From the NCBI RefSeq assembly GCF_021568775.1, contig NZ_JAKGSG010000040.1:81969-145968 (forward strand): a DNA stretch of 64,000 bases, given 5' to 3'. The notes below the pieces were generated by a model that saw only the letters and a program-made list of their open reading frames with translations, had not been told where the DNA came from and made no database searches. The first letter of the stretch is position 1; the number at the start of each line of letters is the position of its first letter. Made by a program: the position numbers and the translations under genes. This document shows, piece after piece, positions 1 through 8,371 of the stretch. Source of the DNA: Antribacter soli (GTDB lineage: Bacteria; Actinomycetota; Actinomycetes; Actinomycetales; Cellulomonadaceae).

Positions 1-1
1 C

Positions 2-2542
2 GCGGGGGAGCGGCGCGTGCTGCGCGACGTCGGCGACCGGCGGCTCGTGCATCGCGCGTCGGGCGGGCTCGACGTCGACCCGGACCTGCCCCTGGAGGCG
101 CGCCGGCAGGATTGGTCCGTCCTGTGGGCGCTTCCTCGCCCGGGCGCCATCGACGTCTCGGGCGGCTTCGGCGAGGGTCCGGGCCCCGCGGGCGCCCGTC
201 GGGTGCCGGCCGTGCTGCACGCGCCGACGCCGACCGACGTGCCGCTGTCGTTCCCCGCGCTGCTCGTGGCGTCGTTTCCCGTCGACCCGGGCCGCCGGAG
301 CGTGCTGCCCGGCGCGACGACGGACCGCCTCGCCGCCGAGTCCGGACGCGCCTACGCGGCGTTCCTCGGCGAGCTCGCCGAGGGCGGTAGCTGGGTGGGA
401 GACGTGCTCGACCTCATACCGGCCGGCCTGCCCGCCGGCGAGCTCGACGCCGCGATCCGCGCGGCGGCCGCCGACGCGCTGCGCGACACCGCGCTCCTGC
501 GGGCCGTCGCGCCGGACGGGAAGCCCGCCGACACCGACGCGGACGCCGACACCGACCGCGCTGACGGGGCCTCCGCCGACGCGCCCCTGCGCACCGCCCG
601 CCTGGTCGCGCCGCGCGACGCGCTGCTACTCACCGGGCCGCTCGGCGAGGACCCCGCCGTCGCGGCGGCGCTCGCGCCGGCGGCGCCCGACGGGTCGCTC
701 GTCGCCCTGCCGCGCCGGCACCACGCGCTCGCCCGATCGCTCGGGGCGCGCACCGCGGACCTCGCCGACCTCCTCGACGCCCTGCCCGCCGAGCCCGAGA
801 CGGCCCGTGCGGCGTACGAGGCGCTCGCCGCGCACGTCGGGGACCCGGCCGTGCTGGAGGCGCTCGCGGCGGCTCCGGTGCCGCTCGCCGACGGCCGGAC
901 CGCTCGCGGTGCGCGCGGCGCGGTCCTCCTTCCCGCCGACGCCGGCCGGATGGGTGACCTCGCGCGCGCCCTCGGCCTCCGCGTCGTCCACCCGGCCGCC
1001 GCGCACCCGGTCCTCGCGCGCGTCGGCGCTCTGCCGACGACGCCGCGAGCCCTGCTGGACGACCCGTCGGTCCGCGCGTCGGCCCTCGGCGCCGCCGGGG
1101 CGATCCTCGACGACCGCCTGCCGCCCGGCCCCCGCGTGGGCGCCGAGCCGTGGGCCGACGACGCCGAGCCAGACCCGTGGGCGGTCGTGGAGGCGGTCCT
1201 CGAGCTCGTCCGCCTGGCCCTGGCCGACGACGGTTCCGACGCCGCGTTCCCGTTCTGGCTCGGCGAGCTACCTGTGGTGACCGCGGACGGCGACCTCGCG
1301 CCCTTGCGGGAGACCACAGTTCCCGGGTCGTGGGCGGAGGGCGCGTTCCCGGGCCTGGCGCCGGTCGCGGACGACGCCGTCGGCGCGTGGGGACCCGCCG
1401 TCCTGGCCGCCGCGGGCGCGCACCTGGATCTTGTGGTCTACCGGGTCGTGAACGTCGTGACCCCTGACGCGGGAGAGGAGCCCGGCGAGGACGAGGTGGC
1501 CGGCTGGCTCGACGGCTGGGAGGACTACCTCGACCATCTCGCCGGGCTGCTGGGCCCCGGGGCGTGGGCGGGCGACCTCGAGGCCGTCGGTGACCTGGAC
1601 GCGGTCGCCGGGGACGACGACGGCCACGCACCCACTGACGAACTCGCCCGGCGGTGGCGCGAGGTCCTCGCCCGCCTCGCGGACGACCCGGCAGCTCGCC
1701 AGGCGCTCCTCACCCCGGTGCGCTCGCCCGACGGCACGGGTTCGGCGCCGTCGTACACGGCGTGGTGGCTGCGCCGCGAGCTCGGCGCGCCGTTCGCGCT
1801 CCACCGCGGAGCGCCCCTGCTCCCGCCCGCACCGCCGGTGGTGTCCGGCCTCGACGTACCCGTCCTGCGCGCCCTCGGCGGCGTCCCGGACCTCGCGGCG
1901 GTCGGGCCGCGTGACTGGCCGGCGGTTCTCGCCGCGTTGCCCGAAGCTGGAGCCCGCCTCCCGGCAGACGTCGCCCTGGCGGTGTGGTCGGGCCTGGCTG
2001 GGCTCGCGCAGAGGGGCCGGCGGGGCGGCACGCCGCCGGTGCTCGACCCGCTGCCGGACCGGCTCCCCGCGATGGGTCCGGGCGGTGGCATCACCGTGGT
2101 GGACGCGGACGACCTGGTCGTCGCCGCGTCCGAGCTCGGCGGCCAGCTCGAGTGGGCGGACGGCAACGCGGTCGTCCCCGCACCGGCCGACGTCGCACGG
2201 GCCGTCGCCGAGATGCTGGACCTGCCACTGGTGGGCGACCCGGACGACGTCGGCCGGCTGCGCGCCGACGACGCCGGTGACCCGCGCGACCTCGACCCGC
2301 GCGTGCAGGCCCTCGCACCCGGTCTGCCCAGAACGTGGCAGGCGCACGACCGGCTGACGGTCGACGGGCGCGAGGTCGCATGGTGGGTCGACCCGGACGG
2401 GACCGCGCACGCCACCGGCGAGCAGGGCCTCGCCCGCGCGCTCGCCGAGGTCTCGGGCGTCGACCGGTTGCTGCTGGAGGCGGCGCTGCGCGAGCCCGGC
2501 CGGGCCGGTACCCTCGCGGCGGAACAGGCCTGGCTGGCCTGA
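2..2542 (+). CDS. Large ATP-binding/chaperone-like protein (sacsin N-terminal-like family), 5' end outside window
   Basis: The frame is open to the left edge, so this is the C-terminal part (about 846 residues) of a larger protein; the GTG at 17 is only the first internal start codon. The visible part is rich in Ala, Asp, Pro and Leu, has no membrane segment, and has the repetitive alpha-helical look of actinobacterial proteins annotated as sacsin N-terminal ATP-binding-like (GHKL-type ATPase at the N terminus). That ATPase domain would lie upstream of the window, so the family call rests on overall character and on the neighbouring DUF2530 gene, a pairing I recall from related genomes. The stop lies 17 bases from the stop of the convergent DUF2530 gene. 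No catalytic residue can be pointed to here. Confidence 0.55.
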   Translation, partial: AGERRVLRDVGDRRLVHRASGGLDVDPDLPLEARRQDWSVLWALPRPGAIDVSGGFGEGPGPAGARRVPAVLHAPTPTDVPLSFPALLVASFPVDPGRRSVLPGATTDRLAAESGRAYAAFLGELAEGGSWVGDVLDLIPAGLPAGELDAAIRAAAADALRDTALLRAVAPDGKPADTDADADTDRADGASADAPLRTARLVAPRDALLLTGPLGEDPAVAAALAPAAPDGSLVALPRRHHALARSLGARTADLADLLDALPAEPETARAAYEALAAHVGDPAVLEALAAAPVPLADGRTARGARGAVLLPADAGRMGDLARALGLRVVHPAAAHPVLARVGALPTTPRALLDDPSVRASALGAAGAILDDRLPPGPRVGAEPWADDAEPDPWAVVEAVLELVRLALADDGSDAAFPFWLGELPVVTADGDLAPLRETTVPGSWAEGAFPGLAPVADDAVGAWGPAVLAAAGAHLDLVVYRVVNVVTPDAGEEPGEDEVAGWLDGWEDYLDHLAGLLGPGAWAGDLEAVGDLDAVAGDDDGHAPTDELARRWREVLARLADDPAARQALLTPVRSPDGTGSAPSYTAWWLRRELGAPFALHRGAPLLPPAPPVVSGLDVPVLRALGGVPDLAAVGPRDWPAVLAALPEAGARLPADVALAVWSGLAGLAQRGRRGGTPPVLDPLPDRLPAMGPGGGITVVDADDLVVAASELGGQLEWADGNAVVPAPADVARAVAEMLDLPLVGDPDDVGRLRADDAGDPRDLDPRVQALAPGLPRTWQAHDRLTVDGREVAWWVDPDGTAHATGEQGLARALAEVSGVDRLLLEAALREPGRAGTLAAEQAWLA

Positions 2543-2559
2543 TGGGCGCTACCGCCCCG

Positions 2560-2982
2560 TCAGGAGCGGGGCGGATCCTCAGCCTTCCGGGCTCTGGCGG
2601 ACTCTCCCTGGTCCTCGGTGCGGTCCTCGGTGCGGTCCTCGGCGACGCCTCCGAAGGCGTCCGCGGCGGCGTCTGCGCCGCGCTCCGCCGGGCCTTCTCC
2701 GGCAGCCGGCGCGGCCTCGGCTGCCGGCTCCTCCGGCGGAAACTCCTCCGGGTGCCGTCGCGCCCACAGGAGCCCGAGGCCGCCTAGCCCGATGCCGGCG
2801 CCGCACGTCGCGAGGACCCGGACGTCGCCGGCCCCGGTGAGCAGCAGGACGAGGTTCACGACGAGAGCGACCGCCCAGAGCGTCATGCCGAGCTGGAAGA
2901 CGGTGCGCAGGTCGGCACGTGGAGGAGGCGGGCTCGGCCGGCGCTTTTCCGGGTGCGCCAGGAAAGTCGCGAAGGAGGGCAC
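2560..2982 (-). CDS. DUF2530 family small membrane protein
   Basis: This 140-residue protein begins with a GTG. The N terminus is basic and proline-rich. Two hydrophobic segments follow at about residues 33-52 and 57-75, with a WARRHPEE motif after them, then a long acidic and low-complexity C-terminal tail. This is the DUF2530 pattern, a two-helix actinobacterial membrane protein of unknown function. There is no clear Shine-Dalgarno sequence before the GTG. A TAGACT hexamer lies about eight bases upstream on the coding strand, so the transcript may be leaderless (inference). The gene converges with the upstream large protein. Confidence 0.7.
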   Translation of the reverse strand: MPSFATFLAHPEKRRPSPPPPRADLRTVFQLGMTLWAVALVVNLVLLLTGAGDVRVLATCGAGIGLGGLGLLWARRHPEEFPPEEPAAEAAPAAGEGPAERGADAAADAFGGVAEDRTEDRTEDQGESARARKAEDPPRS

Positions 2983-3058
2983 GCGGCCAGTCTAGGGAGG
3001 CTGACCGCACCGGCGCGGGAGGCGGGCCGCCAGACGTGCTCGGGCCAACCGGCCGACA

Positions 3059-3106
3059 GGGTGAAACCCCAGGTCAGAGCCCGGGTGAAACCCCGGGTGA
3101 AAGGGC
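3059..3106. repeat. Iterated GGGTGAAACCCC motif in the leader of the polysaccharide locus
   Basis: The 320-base gap 2983-3302 contains no convincing gene. At 3059-3070 and 3083-3094 there are two exact copies of GGGTGAAACCCC, followed directly at 3095 by a diverged third copy GGGTGAAAGGGC. Each 12-mer is nearly self-complementary at its ends (GGG..CCC). Downstream, the gap is unusually AT-rich around 3225-3262; it holds GGAACA at 3225 and TATATC at 3249, 18 bases apart, which could be a promoter for the first sugar transferase. The function of the repeats is unknown; they may be binding sites for a regulator. Confidence 0.5.
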
Positions 3107-3302
3107 CCACGACTCCTCGCTCCGGCGGCTTGCGCTCCTAGCATTCCGAGCAGCCGCCCCGTCGACGCAGGACGTCCGTCCATCCCCGGCACGTCCGCCC
3201 GTCAGACGGGGCGAGCCCGGTTCCGGAACAAATGACCGTTTCGGAATCTATATCGGGATAACCGCCGAGACGTCCGAGCCCCTCCCGGAGAGGACCCTGA
3301 GC

Positions 3303-4814
3303 GTGACGACACTGGACGAAAGAAGTAGGGCACGGCACCTGCTGAGCGGGCCCGTGACGCTTCCCGTGCCCCGAGTCCGAGACGTCCGCCCCGCTGCGCC
3401 GGCGCGGACCCGATGGCAGGTCGGCTACCGCCGCCGCGTGCTGGCGACCGACGCCGTCGTCGTCGTGGCCATCACCGCGATCGTCCACCTGCCGCTTCTG
3501 GACAGCCTGCGTGAGGCCCCCGGTTCGGGCCGCTCGCTGCTCCTCTCCGCCTGCGTGGCGGTGCTCTGGCTCGTTGCGCTGCTGGCCGGTCGGGCCTACG
3601 ACGAGCGGCTGCTCGGGCGGGGACGTACCGAGTACCGGCGCCTCGTCGACGCGACGTGGCGGCTCTTCGGGCTGCTGGCCGTGGCGGCCTTCCTCGGGGG
3701 CGTCGCGGAGGCGCGCGCCTACCTCGTGGTCGTCGCCCCGGTGGGACTCCTGGGTCTGGTCACCGCTCGCTACGCCTGGCGGCAGTGGCTGCACAGACTG
3801 CAGCTGCGGCGCGAGGGCTGGACCACGAAGGTGCTGGCGGTCGCGAGCCGCGCGCACGCGGTCCTCCTGATCGAGCGGCTGAACGCGCCGATCGGGCACG
3901 GCTACGAGGTCGTGGGAGTGTGCGTGCCGGCCGGCGACATGGCGTTGGGCGAGGAGATCAACGGCGTGCCGGTCCTGGGCGACGTGAGCCTCGCGGGCGA
4001 GGCCGCGGCACTGGTCGGGGCCGACGCGGTCGTGGTGAGCGGGTCGGACGAGATCACGTCCGAGGACGTCCGCCGCGTCGGCTGGGACGCCGAGCGGGCA
4101 GGGGCCGACTTCTTCCTGGCCGCCGAGCTCGCCGACGTGGCCCCGCGGCGCGCGGCTGTTGCACCTGCGCCGGGGATGTCGCTGGTGCACGTGGCGGCGC
4201 CCCGGTTCCGCAGCGCGAAGCTCGTGGTCAAGCACGTCCTGGACTGGTGCGGGGCGGCCCTGCTCACCGTGCTCGGCGCGCCGGTGATGATGCTGGTCGC
4301 GCTGGCCGTGGTGCTCGACGACCCGGGCTCGCCGTTCTACCTCCAGCGCCGCGTGGGACGCGACGGGCGCTCGTTCAAGATGGTCAAGTTCCGCACCATG
4401 CGTCAGGGTGCTGACGGCCAGGTCGTGACACTGACCGACTCCAACGAGGCTGCCGGCCCGCTGTTCAAGATCCGCAACGATCCTCGGGTGACCCGGCTGG
4501 GACGAATCCTCAGGCGGTTCTCGATCGACGAGCTGCCCCAGCTCTTCAACGTCCTCGCCGGCCAGATGAGCCTGGTGGGCCCCCGGCCCCCGCTCGAGCG
4601 AGAGGTTCTGAGGTACTCGTCCCGGATGCGCCGCCGGCTCCTGGTGAAGCCGGGCCTGACGGGCCTGTGGCAGGTCGCCGGCCGGTCCGACCTGTCCTGG
4701 GAGGAGTCGGTCCGCCTCGACGTCTTCTACGCCGAGAACTGGAGCCTCCTCGACGACGCCCTGATCCTCATGCGGACGGCGCGCGCGGTGGTGTCAGGCC
4801 GGGGAGCCTACTGA
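3303..4814 (+). CDS. Polyprenyl-phosphate sugar-1-phosphate transferase (exopolysaccharide initiation), copy 1
   Basis: The enzyme transfers a sugar-1-phosphate from a nucleotide sugar to undecaprenyl phosphate in the inner membrane, which starts assembly of a polysaccharide repeat unit. The 503-residue protein has four to five N-terminal membrane helices (about 35-155), a CoA-binding/Rossmann-like middle part (about 170-295), a membrane anchor (about 305-335) and the C-terminal bacterial sugar transferase domain with KFRTM (about 361) and DELPQLFNVL..MSLVGPRPP (about 408-430). This is the full WbaP/WcaJ/CpsE-type layout. The GTG at 3303 was chosen because GGAGAGG lies upstream and the protein then begins just before the conserved core; the reading frame is open much further upstream. 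A paralogue lies at 8372. The sugar cannot be told from sequence. Confidence 0.9.
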   Translation: MTTLDERSRARHLLSGPVTLPVPRVRDVRPAAPARTRWQVGYRRRVLATDAVVVVAITAIVHLPLLDSLREAPGSGRSLLLSACVAVLWLVALLAGRAYDERLLGRGRTEYRRLVDATWRLFGLLAVAAFLGGVAEARAYLVVVAPVGLLGLVTARYAWRQWLHRLQLRREGWTTKVLAVASRAHAVLLIERLNAPIGHGYEVVGVCVPAGDMALGEEINGVPVLGDVSLAGEAAALVGADAVVVSGSDEITSEDVRRVGWDAERAGADFFLAAELADVAPRRAAVAPAPGMSLVHVAAPRFRSAKLVVKHVLDWCGAALLTVLGAPVMMLVALAVVLDDPGSPFYLQRRVGRDGRSFKMVKFRTMRQGADGQVVTLTDSNEAAGPLFKIRNDPRVTRLGRILRRFSIDELPQLFNVLAGQMSLVGPRPPLEREVLRYSSRMRRRLLVKPGLTGLWQVAGRSDLSWEESVRLDVFYAENWSLLDDALILMRTARAVVSGRGAY

Positions 4815-4817
4815 GGC

Positions 4818-5369
4818 TCACGAGCGCAGGGCCATCACGATGGGCACGAGGGCGGTCCGGATCTGCTGGTAGGACTCGCGGTACGTGCGCTCGGAGCGTC
4901 CGTAGGGGTCGACGACGTCGTCGTCGTGGCTGCGCCCGGCGTGCCGCGGGCGCTCGAGCAGCGCAGCGGGGACGAGGGCTGCCAGACGTTCCGCGTCGGA
5001 GCTGCCGGGAGCCGACCCGGGAGCGAGGGTGCCGGCGAGCCGGGCGAGCTCGCGCAGGGTGAGGGTGCGGCGCACGGCGGCCGGCTCGCGGTCGACGATC
5101 CACGCGCGGTGGGCAATGGTCAAGGCCAGGACAAGGTCTGCCCCTCGGATCATCTCGGTGGTGACCTGGCGCGCCACGAACCCGCCGGACCCGAACCCGT
5201 CGGCAGTGAGCAGCGCGCCCATCGGCGGCGAGATCCCCGCCCCGACCACCGCGTTCGTCCCCGCGCTTGCGACCGCGACGCTCGGGTCGAGCGTTGCGCG
5301 CAGCAGCGTCTCGACCGCTGGAGAGCGGCAGATGTTCCCGGTGCACACGGTCAGGACGGTAAAGGGCAT
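4818..5369 (-). CDS. Low-molecular-weight protein tyrosine phosphatase (Wzb-like)
   Basis: This 183-residue cytoplasmic phosphatase has the diagnostic P-loop CTGNICRSP at residues 8-16 (Cys nucleophile, Arg) near the N terminus and a DPYGRSERTYRE motif near the C terminus, where the Asp acts as the general acid. In polysaccharide loci such enzymes dephosphorylate the BY-kinase, here the candidate encoded at 10021, and so control chain length. ATG 5369 was chosen because GGGAGG stands seven bases upstream; a longer open frame continues but without a start signal. It converges with the first sugar transferase, three bases between stops. The 258-base gap to 5628 is AT-richer than its surroundings and probably carries divergent promoters. 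Confidence 0.9.
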   Translation of the reverse strand: MPFTVLTVCTGNICRSPAVETLLRATLDPSVAVASAGTNAVVGAGISPPMGALLTADGFGSGGFVARQVTTEMIRGADLVLALTIAHRAWIVDREPAAVRRTLTLRELARLAGTLAPGSAPGSSDAERLAALVPAALLERPRHAGRSHDDDVVDPYGRSERTYRESYQQIRTALVPIVMALRS

Positions 5370-5627
5370 GGAATATCCTCCCAGAAATATGTCTGATTCG
5401 CACGGCTCATCGAGAGGCGGCGCGGGAATGGGCATGGTATTCGCCATTGCGTGTTTCCCGGGTGTTGCGCGCGAGGGCCTCGGCGGTGAATTCATGCCGT
5501 GTCTTTCGGCAGGACCAGATGAACCGCCGCAGGTAACGTAACGGCTACTGTCACCGTTCTCGCGCCGAATCGGGGGATTTCGCCCGGGGTGGTGGCGGAC
5601 GTTGTCGACGTCGGCGGAGGGGGCCGG

Positions 5628-7613
5628 ATGACTCATCCGGGTTGGGGCGACAAGTGGACGGACGCGTCGGAGCTCGTGCCGGGCCAGGGGCCCGTCGGAA
5701 CGAGACCGGCGCGCACCACGCCATTCGTGGAGAGCGGTCCGGTCCCGAGGGTTGCCGGCACACAACCTCGCGAGGTCCGGGCACCTCGACCGCCGTCGGG
5801 CGGCTCCCGGGGCCGGCCGGCGAAGGTGTGGCAGAAGCCGCCCGAGCCGAAGCGGACCCTCTGGACGCATCGGCGACGCAGGAATCTGCGGATCGCGCTG
5901 AGGTGGCTCGGCGGCGTGGCGGGAGTGCTGCTGGTGCTCCTGGGCCTCGTCGCCTTCGACTCCGTCCGCGCCCGGGCGGCGCTGGCCGACGCGGCCACCG
6001 AGGTGTCGCGGCTGAAGGCCGACGCCGTGGCCGGGCGCACCGAGAACCTCGACGTGACGATCGCCGCGCTCCAGGAGGACGCCGGTCAGGCGCGGGCGGC
6101 GACGAGCGGCCCGCACTGGGCGATCGCGGGCCGGCTGCCCGGCGTGGGTCCCACCGTGGCTGCCGTCGCGACGATGGCCGACGTCGTCGACGACCTGGCG
6201 AACGGGCCGCTGCCCGATCTCGCGGGCGTCGTACGGCTCGCCAGCCCCGCGACGTTCGCACCCGTCGACGGTCGGGTCGACCTCGGCCCGTTGCAGGAGG
6301 TCGCGCCCGACGTCGTGCGGGCCGACGAGTCGATCGACGCCGCGCTGCAGCGCGTGACGCGCCTCGACGGGGCGATGCTGCCCCCCGTGCGCGAGGCCGT
6401 GACGCAGCTCCGTGGGCAGCTCGAGGACCTACGGATGACCTCCGCGACCGCCGCGCGCGCCGCCCGGCTCATCCCCCCGATGCTCGGGGCCGACGGGCCG
6501 AGGGACTACCTGGTCCTGGTGCAGAACAACGCCGAGCCACGTGCGCTCGGCGGGATCGTGGGCTCCGTGCTCGTGCTGCGCGCAGAGGGCGGGGTCGTGT
6601 CTCTGGTCCAGCAGCTGCCCGGGCAGAAGGTCGGTCCGTTCCCCGAGCCGGTCGTCCCGCTGAGCGAGGACGAGCAGCTGGTGCTCGGCGACGAGGAGAT
6701 GGCCCGGTGGATGCAGAACGTCACCATGACGCCCGACTTCCCGCGGGCGGCGCAGGTGGCGCGCGAGATGTGGCGGGCTCACACGGGGCAGGAGGTCGGC
6801 GGTGTGCTCGCCGTCGACCCGGTGCTCCTGGCCGATCTGCTCGCCGTGGCGGGGCCGATCGACGCCGGGCCGGGCGGGACGCTCCAGGGTGACGCGCTCG
6901 TGGACTACCTGCTCAACGGGGTCTACAGGACTCAGGAGCCGAGCGTCCAGGACGCGATCTTCGCCGATGTCGCGGAGCGTGCCTTCGAGACGCTGTCGGA
7001 GGGCACCGGGGACTCGGTGGGGCTGATCAACGCGCTCTCGATCGCCGCACGGGAGGGGCGCCTCCTGGTGTGGTCCGCCGACCGTGACGAGGAGGACCTG
7101 CTCGCGGGGACGGTCCTGGACGGGGCGCTGCGTGGCGTGAACGAGGAGTCGCCGGTGATCGGCATCTTCGCGGAGGGCGTCGACGCGGCGAAGATCGGCT
7201 ACTACCTCGACACGGCGGTGGAGGTGGCCGAGCGCAGGACGCGGCCCGACGGGTCGCGCGAGCTCGAGGTCACCGTGCAGTACACCTCGAGGGTGGACGC
7301 CGCGGGTGTGGGAGAACTCCCTGCCTACGTCACCGGGCCAGATCTCGCGCACGCAGGCGAGATCCGCATTCGTTCTCTCGTCTATGCACCTGCCGGTGGA
7401 TCGTTGATCAATTCCACCGTAAATGGCGAGGAAATCGGACTTTCCCCCCAGGTGCACAACGCGTTGCCTGTTGCATCACGTTCTGTCGTGATCCGCCCTG
7501 GCGAGACAACCGCCATGACCTATGCAATTATCACCGGGAAGCGTCAAACCGGGGATGTCCTGATACGGGTCACGCCAGGCGCTCGGCCGGCCTCGGTGAC
7601 ATTCAGGAATTGA
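5628..7613 (+). CDS. DUF4012 domain protein of polysaccharide locus
   Basis: The protein has 661 residues: a proline- and arginine-rich cytoplasmic N terminus, one membrane helix at about 88-110, a helical coiled region to about 290, and then the DUF4012 core with QNNAEPRALGG at about 302-312. DUF4012 proteins occur in actinobacterial capsule and exopolysaccharide clusters; their activity is not established. The topology puts most of the protein outside the cell. ATG 5628 was preferred to GTG 5589 because GGAGG at 5616 is well spaced from it. GC content falls in the last 250 bases of the gene. Its position, directly divergent from the phosphatase and ahead of the LPXTG gene, suggests a role in export or surface attachment of the polymer (inference). 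Confidence 0.85.
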   Translation: MTHPGWGDKWTDASELVPGQGPVGTRPARTTPFVESGPVPRVAGTQPREVRAPRPPSGGSRGRPAKVWQKPPEPKRTLWTHRRRRNLRIALRWLGGVAGVLLVLLGLVAFDSVRARAALADAATEVSRLKADAVAGRTENLDVTIAALQEDAGQARAATSGPHWAIAGRLPGVGPTVAAVATMADVVDDLANGPLPDLAGVVRLASPATFAPVDGRVDLGPLQEVAPDVVRADESIDAALQRVTRLDGAMLPPVREAVTQLRGQLEDLRMTSATAARAARLIPPMLGADGPRDYLVLVQNNAEPRALGGIVGSVLVLRAEGGVVSLVQQLPGQKVGPFPEPVVPLSEDEQLVLGDEEMARWMQNVTMTPDFPRAAQVAREMWRAHTGQEVGGVLAVDPVLLADLLAVAGPIDAGPGGTLQGDALVDYLLNGVYRTQEPSVQDAIFADVAERAFETLSEGTGDSVGLINALSIAAREGRLLVWSADRDEEDLLAGTVLDGALRGVNEESPVIGIFAEGVDAAKIGYYLDTAVEVAERRTRPDGSRELEVTVQYTSRVDAAGVGELPAYVTGPDLAHAGEIRIRSLVYAPAGGSLINSTVNGEEIGLSPQVHNALPVASRSVVIRPGETTAMTYAIITGKRQTGDVLIRVTPGARPASVTFRN

Positions 7614-7744
7614 ATCCCCGCCCAGAACGACAACACGACCCAGGGGGCGCGCACCGCGGCTGAACATGCCCGGGCGCGCGGTCAGGTGCTTGAGGAGCCT
7701 CGGCACTTTACGCGCAACAGTTGGCCAATACAGGGGGCAGAGCC

Positions 7745-8272
7745 ATGCTTCGACGCCTTATCAGTGCTGCTGGGATCGCTCTCGCGGTCCTCGTCGCGCC
7801 GGCCGGGACGGCCGCCGCCGACATCTACACGCCCGACCCGGAGCCGTACACGGTCTTCGTCTCGTCGAGCACCATCACCGCCGGCACGCCCTTCAGCGTG
7901 CTCGCGACCGGACCGGACGGTCAGGTGTTCCTCACCGTGTCCGGCGCCGCAGCGGCGGACGGCGCGGTGGAGATCGCCGGTGTGACCACGGAGACCATCG
8001 TGGTCGACGCGGACGGCACCACCAGGTCGGTGACCGTTCCGGCGGCGGGCACCTACCAGGTCTACGTCACCGACGCGGCCGGGAACGTCATCTCGAACGT
8101 CGCCACCATCACCGCCGTGGCTGCTGCCACCGGCGGCGTTCTGCCCGTGACCGGTGCGAGCAGCACTCCGTACCTCGTGCTGGCAGGTGCACTCCTGCTT
8201 GCAGGTGTGACGGCGCTCGTGGCGATCCGCGCTCGCGCTCGCGGCCGCAGGACCGAGTCGACCGCCGTCTGA
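7745..8272 (+). CDS. Small LPXTG-anchored surface protein
   Basis: This 175-residue protein is secreted. It has a signal peptide with cleavage likely after GTAAA (about residue 25), a beta-rich, Thr/Val/Ala-rich Ig-like body (about 26-135), then LPVTG at about 139-143, a hydrophobic helix and a basic tail RARARGRR. That is a complete sortase sorting signal, so it should be linked covalently to the peptidoglycan. No sortase gene lies in the window, so the housekeeping enzyme encoded elsewhere must serve it. ATG 7745 follows GGGGG with suitable spacing. It is followed by a strong terminator. It lies inside the exopolysaccharide locus, which suggests that it holds or organises the polymer at the wall (inference). 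Confidence 0.8.
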   Translation: MLRRLISAAGIALAVLVAPAGTAAADIYTPDPEPYTVFVSSSTITAGTPFSVLATGPDGQVFLTVSGAAAADGAVEIAGVTTETIVVDADGTTRSVTVPAAGTYQVYVTDAAGNVISNVATITAVAAATGGVLPVTGASSTPYLVLAGALLLAGVTALVAIRARARGRRTESTAV

Positions 8273-8283
8273 GCTGCTGGGCT

Positions 8284-8337
8284 GCCGCACGCGCTGCGCT
8301 CTGCCGCGAAAGACGGCGGGGCGCAGCGCGCGGCTTT
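8284..8337 (+). terminator. Intrinsic terminator after LPXTG gene
   Basis: The arms GCCGCACGCGCTGCGC (8284-8299) and GCGCAGCGCGCGGC (8321-8334) pair almost perfectly. A second, inner stem (GCCG/CGGC) closes a GAAA-containing loop, and a short T tract follows. It separates the LPXTG gene from the second sugar transferase. Confidence 0.75.
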
Positions 8338-8371
8338 CCTGCGGCGGTCAGTTCGGGCCGAGGAGTAGATC

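Noticed and set aside
352..2410. Long open frames on the minus strand across the first gene
   Set aside because: They are shadows caused by high GC: Arg/Ser/Pro-rich, no ribosome binding sites, and they conflict with the plus-strand gene.
5370..5627. Short frames in the AT-richer gap before the DUF4012 gene
   Set aside because: No ribosome binding site or codon bias; the gap looks like divergent promoter DNA.
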